Assembly (NCBI GenBank): GCA_016177145.1
Contig: JACOVV010000101.1
Coordinates: 1 to 11,373, forward strand
Reading direction: 5' to 3'
Origin: Candidatus Omnitrophota bacterium
GTDB lineage: Bacteria; Omnitrophota; Gorgyraeia; JACOVV01
DNA: 11,373 nucleotides
Shown here one piece after another: positions 6,749 through 11,373 of the stretch (position 1 is the stretch's first letter; each line of letters opens with the position of its first letter). The notes beneath the pieces were generated by a model. The model did no database searches. It was not told where the DNA came from and was given only the letters and a program-made list of their open reading frames with translations. Both the position numbers and the translations under genes were made by a program.

Positions 6749-7735
6749 TTGAGGATATTAATCACCGGGGGGCTTGGGTTTTTAGGTTCGCATCTTGCCG
6801 ACGTTTTATTCAATCAAGATCACGATATAACGATCGTAGATAACAAGACTTCGAACGTTGTCGAGGAATCCTATTTTGAAGACAGGGGAGTTAAAGTCCA
6901 TACGGTTTCCATCGAGGAATTCGAACCCCCGCATGATTTTGAAAGAATCTACCACTGTGCCAGTATTGTCGGCCCGGCCGCGGTGATTTCATACACCACT
7001 TTCCTGGGTTACAACATTAGTCAAACCAGTTTTCGCGTCATTGAAATGGCGGAGAAGATGCAAGCGCGTCTTTTATTTGTCTCCACCTCTGAGGTTTATG
7101 GCGGGGGAGGTGTTTTTAAGGAAGATGACGCGAAAATCATCGACGGAAAAGTGAGCGCGCGGCTGGAGTACAGCGTTGGGAAACTTTTGGGGGAAATCAT
7201 GGCCCTGGATAAAGTCAGGGTCTCGGAACTCCATGTCAATATCCTTCGTCCTTTTAATATCGTAGGACCTCGCCAGTCTTCCAAGGGAGGATTTGTCCTG
7301 CCTCGGTTCGTGGAAGCGGCATTACAGGGAAAGGAAATCACCGTCTTTGGCGACGGCACACAGGTTCGCGCGTTTACGCATGTTGCGGAAATGGTTAAAG
7401 CGATGGTCCAAATTATGGAATCGAGTTTCCGTGGAGAAGTCTTCAACGCGGGCTCTCCTCAAAACGTCATCCAGATAGGGGAATTAGCGAAAAAAGTCAA
7501 AGTAATGGCACGAAGTCAGTCGCCGATCGTCTGCGTGGACCCCAAGACGGTTTACGGCCAGTTATACGAGCAGACCAACGATCGAATTCCGAACACAGGT
7601 AAAATTGAAAAAATGTTAGGATGGAAAGCGGTTTGCTCCATTGAAAAGATTATTCAGGACACCATTGACTACTGTTTGGCTTCTCAGAGCAAGTCACTCG
7701 CCGCTTCTTCAAAGCAACTTGTTTCTTCTTCTTGA
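6749..7735 (+). CDS. NAD-dependent extended SDR nucleotide-sugar epimerase/dehydratase, UXS/ArnA-like
   Basis: 328 residues. The Rossmann motif GGLGFLG (G-x2-G-x2-G, starting at residue 7) binds NAD(H). The catalytic triad region reads STSEVYG (112-118), with Y141-x3-K145 (YSVGK). This makes it an extended short-chain dehydrogenase acting on an NDP-sugar in the cytoplasm. STSEVYG with E115, plus a C-terminal Arg in NDRIPN ahead of the MLGW helix, match the pattern of UDP-glucuronate decarboxylases (UXS) and the ArnA dehydrogenase domain, where the Glu and Arg serve decarboxylation. Plain epimerases such as GalE often differ there. A UDP-xylose or similar product is thus possible but not proven. 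The TTG start is fixed by AAGGAGG at 6735-6741. A perfect consensus promoter precedes it. The last dozen residues are a Ser-rich tail unlike the family core. Its position between the GT-C-type gene and pilMN suggests it supplies sugar for that enzyme. Confidence 0.85.
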   Translation: MRILITGGLGFLGSHLADVLFNQDHDITIVDNKTSNVVEESYFEDRGVKVHTVSIEEFEPPHDFERIYHCASIVGPAAVISYTTFLGYNISQTSFRVIEMAEKMQARLLFVSTSEVYGGGGVFKEDDAKIIDGKVSARLEYSVGKLLGEIMALDKVRVSELHVNILRPFNIVGPRQSSKGGFVLPRFVEAALQGKEITVFGDGTQVRAFTHVAEMVKAMVQIMESSFRGEVFNAGSPQNVIQIGELAKKVKVMARSQSPIVCVDPKTVYGQLYEQTNDRIPNTGKIEKMLGWKAVCSIEKIIQDTIDYCLASQSKSLAASSKQLVSSS

Positions 7736-7759
7736 CCTTTCCGTTATTTAAGACATAAT
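7732..7759 (+). promoter_or_regulatory. Sigma70-type promoter of the pilMN-pilO-pilP unit
   Basis: TTGACC (7732-7737) is followed after 16 bases by CATAAT (7754-7759); TAATAT at 7756-7761 is an alternative -10. The -35 box overlaps the stop of the SDR gene. The leader would be only about 16-18 bases and holds no Shine-Dalgarno sequence before the ATG at 7784. Confidence 0.6.
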
Positions 7760-7783
7760 ATATAGTTACAAGCAAGTCTTCTT

Positions 7784-9496
7784 ATGACCATCATTGAGGC
7801 GTTGTGTCAACAATGGAACCGGTTCAGCGCCCTCCATTTTCATCCCGAGGGGCAAATTTTTTCTATTGATTTAGGAGTAGAGAAAATAGCCGCCGTTGTT
7901 TTAGAGAAAAACTCCAATGGTTTTCGATTGGTCGACGAATTTATCGAATTTCGCTCTCCCGGCCAGGACGATCACTGGTGGAAAGAAAAACTCAAACAGT
8001 GGATACAACAAAAACAGTGGAGAAGCAAAAAGGTTTTTTTTGTCCATTCTCAAGTGCCGGCAGTCTTGCGGCGCTTTCAAATTCCGAAAGTTGCTTCCTC
8101 GGAACTGAAGAACGCCATCCATTGGCAGATTAAAGACCAGCTTCCGTTTCCCATCGAAGAAGCGGTTGTTGAGTATCGTTTGATCGGATATCTGTCGGGA
8201 ACTGAAGGGGCTTCGCAAGTGGATATTCTGGCGGCGGCGGCTCCGAAAGCGGAGATTCAGAAATGGGCGGATCAACTGGAATCTTTAGGGTTTGAGGTAA
8301 AGAGTTTTGGCTTGGTTCCCTCTGCCCTTGAGAGCGGCATTCATCAGAGCGCCGCTTATGCCCACCAGACGGTCGCCGTCCTGGAAATGGGAGCGGAAGC
8401 GACCTCCCTGGTGATTATCGGGAAACCAGGCATATTATTTTATCGCCAGCTTCAGGTAACGGGAAAAACCATCACGGAATCGCTTACGGGAAGCATTGTG
8501 ATGGATTCAGGGCGGGTGGATATTACGCTTCAACAGGCGGAGGAGTTAAAGAAAAAGTACGGGATTCCTGACAGAAACACCGCGGAATACGATCACGAAC
8601 GGTCAGTATCGCTGAATAAACTAGGCGTCATGATGAGACCAGCGCTTGAAAAACTGTCCAATGAGGTCCACCGGACATTGGAGTATTATCACATGCAATG
8701 CGGTCAGGCTGACCAGAAGGTGACCCGGTTGTTGTTGTCGGGCGGGACAGGACAGATGAAAGGTTTGACGGCGTTTCTGAAAGAGAGTTTGGATCTTCCG
8801 GTGGAGCTCTTGGATTTTGCCGGCACTCTTCTGAAAATAACAGCGGCTCCTGAACGTTCCGCCCGGTTTAATGTGGCGTTAGGTCTCGCATTCCAGGGGG
8901 CCAACAGTTTTAACCTGCTTCCTTTGAATTATCGTTTGAAGTCCTTCAAGGAAACACAGGCGGCCGTTGTGCGGGTTTTTGGAGTGGCCGCATGTTCCAT
9001 TCTTGCCTTGGTTTTTTTATACCAGCATTGGAATCTAAAACAGATGGAATTACAACTGAACGCCGCTCAAGGATCTGTCAAGAACATGGGCATGATACTA
9101 GCTGTCAAAAAAGAAATCGAGCAAAGGAAGGAGTGGACTTGGAAAATCCGGCAAGCGGAATTGCTTTGTCCTAATCTAATGGCTGAGTTAAGCCAAGCGG
9201 TTCCGGCTAATTTACTGCTCGATGAGTTCACTTTTGACCAGGAGAAAAAGGAACTGCTGTTGAAAGGGATCATTTACGCGGAAGCCGAAGAATCACAAGA
9301 ACAGCTTTCGGATTTCATCCAGCGTTTACAAAACTGTCAATGGGTCGCTCAAGTACGGGTCTTCGTCAAACGATCAAGGAAGTTTACGCTTCTGTCCCTG
9401 ATCCGCGGAATATGTCTGAAGGATTGCTGCAGATGCAGAATGAGTTGTACCGTCTCCGTGAGTTGCTGCCCGCGAGCGAGGATGTTTCCGGATTAG
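7784..9496 (+). CDS. pilM: PilM-PilN fusion protein (GspL-like), with aberrant C-terminal tail
   Basis: 570 residues as read. Residues about 20-370 are PilM, an actin-like ATP-binding protein. They carry IDLGVEKIAAVVLE, the segment RRFQIPKVASSELKNAI, then VLEMGAEATSLVI, RQLQVTGKTITESL and LLSGGTGQMKGL. PilN begins without a break at FNLLPLNYR (376-384), the sequence that normally opens PilN and contacts PilM. Next come one membrane segment (about 396-414), a coiled coil and a periplasmic domain with SQAVPANLLLDEF and QLSDFIQRLQ. Separate PilM and PilN are usual in pili; the fused form is the arrangement of T2SS GspL. After about residue 525 the frame appears wrong: the last 30 residues hold seven cysteines and read like out-of-frame code, while the overlapping frame encodes PilO. 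The natural end of PilN is therefore unclear. The short leader lacks a ribosome site. It would join membrane-side PilC/PilB to the periplasmic alignment complex. Confidence 0.85.
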   Translation: MTIIEALCQQWNRFSALHFHPEGQIFSIDLGVEKIAAVVLEKNSNGFRLVDEFIEFRSPGQDDHWWKEKLKQWIQQKQWRSKKVFFVHSQVPAVLRRFQIPKVASSELKNAIHWQIKDQLPFPIEEAVVEYRLIGYLSGTEGASQVDILAAAAPKAEIQKWADQLESLGFEVKSFGLVPSALESGIHQSAAYAHQTVAVLEMGAEATSLVIIGKPGILFYRQLQVTGKTITESLTGSIVMDSGRVDITLQQAEELKKKYGIPDRNTAEYDHERSVSLNKLGVMMRPALEKLSNEVHRTLEYYHMQCGQADQKVTRLLLSGGTGQMKGLTAFLKESLDLPVELLDFAGTLLKITAAPERSARFNVALGLAFQGANSFNLLPLNYRLKSFKETQAAVVRVFGVAACSILALVFLYQHWNLKQMELQLNAAQGSVKNMGMILAVKKEIEQRKEWTWKIRQAELLCPNLMAELSQAVPANLLLDEFTFDQEKKELLLKGIIYAEAEESQEQLSDFIQRLQNCQWVAQVRVFVKRSRKFTLLSLIRGICLKDCCRCRMSCTVSVSCCPRARMFPD

Positions 9497-9819
9497 TGCG
9501 TCTTTTCTCCGCAGAAGCGCAAAAAAGAAAGATCAAAATTGTCTCGATCACGCCGCAATCGCCTGTTCCTTTCAACAGTAACGAATCTGCGCTGTTTGAC
9601 CGCTGGATCTGCTTCTCTGTTCCTTTAGAGGTGCGGCTTCAGGGACGCTACCGCGAGGTAGCGGAGTTTGTTGCGGGACTGAGCGCGACGCCGCGATTGA
9701 CAACCCTGCGGAGGATTTCCTTAAAACGCGACAAGAGCATTGAACCCTTTGTTCGGGTTGAGTGTGAATTTCTCACTTATTATTTGCTGGAAAAGACTGA
9801 CCATGACACCCAGACGTAA
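9340..9819 (+). CDS. pilO: PilO-like (GspM-like) alignment-complex protein, membrane anchor missing
   Basis: 159 residues from the first ATG in frame; ATG at 9412 or 9433 would give shorter forms. None has a ribosome site. The helical stretch LLQMQNELYRLRELLP, then LVRLFSAEAQKRKIKIVSITP and LEVRLQGRYREVAEFVAGLS form the coiled coil plus ferredoxin-like fold of PilO, the periplasmic partner of PilN. Standard PilO carries an N-terminal cytoplasmic tail and membrane helix of some 40-60 residues before this; neither is present, nor is a signal peptide. The reading frame overlaps the end of the pilMN frame by 157 bases and lies at -1 relative to it. Simple explanations are a frameshift that separates what should be one PilM-N-O chain, or loss of DNA that removed the end of pilN and start of pilO. 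The PilP-like gene overlaps its end by 17 bases. Confidence 0.7.
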   Translation: MGRSSTGLRQTIKEVYASVPDPRNMSEGLLQMQNELYRLRELLPASEDVSGLVRLFSAEAQKRKIKIVSITPQSPVPFNSNESALFDRWICFSVPLEVRLQGRYREVAEFVAGLSATPRLTTLRRISLKRDKSIEPFVRVECEFLTYYLLEKTDHDTQT

Positions 9820-10198
9820 ATTTTTATGGACCGCTATCTGGTTTTTGGCTGTTCTGCTTTTTTGGGGGTTATTCCCCAAAAGGGAAGGGAAATGGGGGGG
9901 AGCGCCGCAGAATCCGCCTCAGTCGCAGAGTCTTGCTTCTTCTCCAAGCCCTGATGCTGAAAAAGCGCTGCGCTGGGGAAGAGATCCCTTTGTCATGGCG
10001 GAACCGGCCGTTATCTCAGGAACGAATCGTCTTACCGGTATTATTTTCGATGAAAACCGCGTGGACCAATCTTACGCCATTATCGATCAGCAATTGGTGA
10101 AAGCCGGAGACAACATTAACGGCGCCAGAGTCGTGCAGATTAACAGGGACAGTGTTATTATTGAAATAAACGGAGAACAAGAAGAACTTCTTCTTTGA
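9803..10198 (+). CDS. Small anchored periplasmic protein, PilP/GspC-like
   Basis: 131 residues from ATG at 9803. An in-frame ATG at 9740 would add 21 residues lying inside pilO with no benefit, so the later start is preferred: it gives a typical basic start MTPRRK and a hydrophobic helix FLWTAIWFLAVLLFWGLF (about 7-24), then a Pro/Ser/Gln linker. The folded part begins near GRDPFV and continues LTGIIFDE, YAIIDQQLVKAGDNI, VVQINRDSVIIEINGEQEELLL. This short beta-rich pattern (a processed or anchored protein whose small domain describes a tunable 'value' loop) is the PilP/GspC homology-region type that docks PilN/PilO to the secretin. PilP is usually a lipoprotein with a lipobox Cys; no such cysteine is present here, so a GspC-like membrane anchor is the better description. 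It overlaps pilO by 17 bases, implying coupled translation. Confidence 0.7.
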   Translation: MTPRRKFLWTAIWFLAVLLFWGLFPKREGKWGGAPQNPPQSQSLASSPSPDAEKALRWGRDPFVMAEPAVISGTNRLTGIIFDENRVDQSYAIIDQQLVKAGDNINGARVVQINRDSVIIEINGEQEELLL

Positions 10199-10210
10199 AG
10201 CCGGCCGGCA

Positions 10211-10219
10211 TGTTATACT
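10211..10219 (+). promoter_or_regulatory. Extended -10 promoter of the DUF2203-PTPS unit
   Basis: TGTTATACT carries the TGn extension joined to TATACT (10214-10219). No good -35 box is seen 16-18 bases upstream (TTCTTT at 10191-10196 is the nearest), which is normal for extended -10 promoters. Transcription would begin near 10226. A 10-bp palindrome GCCGGCCGGC (10200-10209) lies just upstream and might be a binding site or a chance GC run. Confidence 0.5.
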
Positions 10220-10244
10220 AAACTCATTTTAGCGGAAAGAATTG

Positions 10245-10649
10245 ATGAATCCTAAAATTTTCACGGTGGAAGAAGCAAGGGTTTTATTGCCGCAGGTCTC
10301 CTCAGCCCTGACTCGTCTGCAAGAAAAGAAAAGGGAAATCGACCTCAAACAGATTGAGATTGATCTGATGGAGATTATCAGCGCGGCTCCTTCTCAAACG
10401 ACGGGGATAGTCCAACAGAAGAGCGATGAACGGATGACGCTTCTGAATCGGCTGGTAACGGAGTACACGGGACTTTTTGAGGAGATCGAGAGCTGGGGCC
10501 CGGTCATCAAGGACGTGGATCAGGGGCTTATGGATTTTTATCATGTTAGAGATCAACAATTGGTCTTCCTCTGCTGGAAGCTGGGCGAGTCCAAATTGGA
10601 ATACTGGCATGATCTGGAAAACGGGTTTCAAGGACGGCGGCCTTTGTGA
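10245..10649 (+). CDS. DUF2203 family protein
   Basis: 134 residues. The start FTVEEARVLLPQV and the end pattern GLMDFYHV, VFLCWKLGE, YWHDLENGFQGRRPL are the recognisable ends of the DUF2203 family, small soluble proteins of unknown function found in many bacteria. The middle is a helical, charged stretch (LQEKKREIDLKQIEIDLMEI). Conserved His, Trp, Asp and Glu in the C-terminal part suggest a binding or catalytic surface but no activity is established. The ATG at 10245 is chosen over the adjacent TTG at 10242 because GGAAAG (10234-10239) is 5 bases before it. It opens a unit separate from the pilus genes and overlaps the following PTPS gene by 4 bases, so the two proteins are made together. 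Confidence 0.8.
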   Translation: MNPKIFTVEEARVLLPQVSSALTRLQEKKREIDLKQIEIDLMEIISAAPSQTTGIVQQKSDERMTLLNRLVTEYTGLFEEIESWGPVIKDVDQGLMDFYHVRDQQLVFLCWKLGESKLEYWHDLENGFQGRRPL

Positions 10650-11065
10650 GAAAAGACGGGGTAATTTATCTCACCAAGAAAGTTGAATTCTCAGCAAGTC
10701 ATCGCTATCACCAACCCAAACTGAGTGTTGCTGAAAATAAGAAGATTTTCGGCAAGTGCTTTTGGCCGAATGGTCATGGCCACAATTATGCGTTGGAAGT
10801 CACTATTGCCGGGGGCGTTGATCCTGTGACCGGAATGGTCATGAATATCAAACAGTTGAAGAGGTTCCTTCAGAAAGTGGTTCAGCGGCTGGATCATCGT
10901 TACCTTAACCGGGACCTCCCGGAGTTCAAACGGCTGGTGCCGACGACCGAGAACATTGCCCGCGTGCTATGGCAAATCATTCTGGGCCAGTATCCACAGC
11001 TTCCTTTGCACAGGATTCGTTTGACGGAGGGAGAAGAGCTTTGTGTGGAGTATTATGGAGAATAA
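10646..11065 (+). CDS. 6-pyruvoyl-tetrahydropterin synthase / QueD superfamily protein, copy 1
   Basis: 139 residues, the usual length. Zinc ligands are H19 (in FSASH), H44 and H46 (in NGHGHNY). The catalytic cysteine is C38. The motif DPVTGMVMN, the catalytic-relay region LDHRYLN and TTENIA, with the acid near the end in LTEGEELCVEYY, are all intact. The enzyme family converts 7,8-dihydroneopterin triphosphate either to 6-pyruvoyl-tetrahydropterin (toward biopterin) or to 6-carboxy-tetrahydropterin (QueD, toward queuosine). Here Cys and HGH are separated by five residues, as in the animal PTPS, whereas QueD typically has three. FSASH and NPNGHGHNY-like wording also recall the eukaryotic enzyme. 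Function is thus pterin chemistry, with the exact product open. The GTG start (10646) overlaps the DUF2203 stop in GTGA, with AAGGA (10630-10634) upstream. Confidence 0.88.
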   Translation: MRKDGVIYLTKKVEFSASHRYHQPKLSVAENKKIFGKCFWPNGHGHNYALEVTIAGGVDPVTGMVMNIKQLKRFLQKVVQRLDHRYLNRDLPEFKRLVPTTENIARVLWQIILGQYPQLPLHRIRLTEGEELCVEYYGE

Positions 11066-11373
11066 TCACCTCTTTCTGACGCGCCGGTATTCGTTTTGCT
11101 GCAGCCACCGATTGCACAATCCTCGTTTGTCTTCTAGGAAGAACAAGGAAGTTTATGAGGAATGCAATAATCGTTTTGGGCATGGTCACGACTACATCTT
11201 GGAGGTCACGGCCAAGGGAAGAGTGGATTCTTTGACCGGGATGAGTGTTGATTTGCGGGTTCTGGACCGGTTTGTGCGCCGGGAGGTTATCCGTCGTTAC
11301 GACCATAAACATCTCAACATCGATGTTCCTGATTTTAAAGGAATCGTTCCCACAGGAGAGAATATTTTGAGAG
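11055..11373 (+). CDS. 6-pyruvoyl-tetrahydropterin synthase / QueD superfamily protein, copy 2 (3' end outside window)
   Basis: 106 complete codons are visible before the window ends. ATG at 11055 lies inside the end of copy 1 and overlaps it by 11 bases. The residues expected for this fold are present: H18 (in CCSHRL), C37, H43 and H45 (GHGHDY), the DSLTGM motif, YDHKHLN and PTGEN. As in copy 1, the Cys-to-HGH gap is five residues. It differs by FCCSH for FSASH and TGEN for TTEN, so it is a diverged paralogue rather than a recent copy. Its sequence continues past the edge, probably for about 30 more residues by comparison with copy 1. Translation coupling and like folds suggest the two may form a mixed oligomer or perform successive pterin steps. 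This is inference. Confidence 0.85.
   Translation, partial: MENNHLFLTRRYSFCCSHRLHNPRLSSRKNKEVYEECNNRFGHGHDYILEVTAKGRVDSLTGMSVDLRVLDRFVRREVIRRYDHKHLNIDVPDFKGIVPTGENILR

Noticed and set aside
7096..7446. 116-residue reverse-strand open frame within the SDR gene
   Set aside because: It is antisense to catalytic-motif codons of a clear SDR gene, with no promoter or ribosome site in its orientation and no recognisable domain.
7690..7735. CAAGT/ACTTG inverted pair before a T/C-rich run at the end of the SDR gene as terminator
   Set aside because: Five AT-leaning pairs around a loop of more than 20 bases would be unstable.
7901..8275. 124-residue reverse-strand open frame within pilM
   Set aside because: Antisense to well-supported PilM sequence; the translation is Phe/Arg-rich and domain-free, typical of antisense shadow.
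9340..9496. Classic -1 slippery heptamer to explain the pilMN/pilO frames
   Set aside because: No X-XXY-YYZ heptamer is seen in the correct phase in the overlap, so a programmed shift of the usual kind is not supported by sequence alone.
9740..9802. Longer N terminus for the PilP/GspC-like protein, starting at 9740
   Set aside because: The extra 21 residues overlap pilO codons, would put an unnatural hydrophobic and Cys-containing stretch ahead of the real basic start MTPRRK, and ATG at 9803 gives a normal 17-base overlap.
10179..10209. Possible terminator after the PilP-like gene (AAGAAG/CTTCTT repeat and GCCGGCCGGC palindrome)
   Set aside because: The first has a two-base loop and A/T-rich stem, the second has no loop to speak of, and neither is followed by a T-run.
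1..11373. CRISPR arrays, tRNA/rRNA genes, insertion sequences, toxin-antitoxin or phage genes
   Set aside because: No spaced direct repeats, tRNA-like folds, transposase motifs or terminal inverted repeats were seen; the window is almost fully occupied by the listed genes and the longest gap between genes is under 70 bases.

Overview
The window reads as part of a type IV pilus (T4P) or closely related pseudopilus locus on the chromosome of a Gram-negative-type (diderm) bacterium. All genes lie on the + strand and are tightly packed, with GC content judged by eye to be near 50%. Several intergenic regions carry recognisable sigma70-type promoters, and TTG and GTG starts are used. The mix of genes (PilB/PilC, PilM-PilN fusion, PilO, YfhO-type membrane protein, DUF2203, paired 6-pyruvoyl-tetrahydropterin-synthase homologues) would suit a deep-branching lineage such as Omnitrophota, Elusimicrobiota or a relative. 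That placement is a guess from gene content, not something the sequence proves.

Layout. (1) 42-542: a membrane-anchored PilZ-domain protein, a candidate c-di-GMP receptor. (2) 549-3881: a transcription unit with its own promoter encoding a single-domain response regulator, the PilB/GspE assembly ATPase and the PilC/GspF platform protein. It ends in a small hairpin terminator that overlaps the pilC stop. (3) 3880-6690: a second strong promoter drives a type IV pilin gene. This is followed immediately, in the same frame and with no spacer after the stop, by a 785-residue YfhO-family polytopic membrane protein of predicted GT-C type. (4) 6671-7735: a perfect-consensus promoter lies inside the end of the YfhO gene. 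It drives an extended-SDR nucleotide-sugar enzyme with a TTG start and motifs like those of UDP-glucuronate decarboxylases. (5) 7732-10198: a further promoter drives a PilM-PilN fusion (GspL-like architecture), a PilO-like protein lacking its usual membrane anchor, and a small PilP/GspC-like anchored protein. The PilN/PilO junction looks frame-disrupted. (6) 10211-11373: an extended -10 promoter drives a DUF2203 protein and two overlapping tandem PTPS/QueD-superfamily genes. The second runs off the window.

How it fits together. PilB powers and PilC seats assembly of the pilin, while PilM/N/O/P form the alignment complex spanning the inner membrane. The PilZ protein and CheY-like regulator are plausible inputs controlling the machine. 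No secretin (PilQ), retraction ATPase (PilT) or prepilin peptidase (PilD) gene is in the window. The most suggestive departures from a standard cluster are three. First, a pilin / GT-C-type protein / nucleotide-sugar-enzyme insertion that could be a pilin or surface-glycan modification module. Second, the PilM-N-(O) fusion region. Third, the tandem PTPS pair, whose C-x5-HGH motif resembles animal 6-pyruvoyl-tetrahydropterin synthase more than ordinary QueD.
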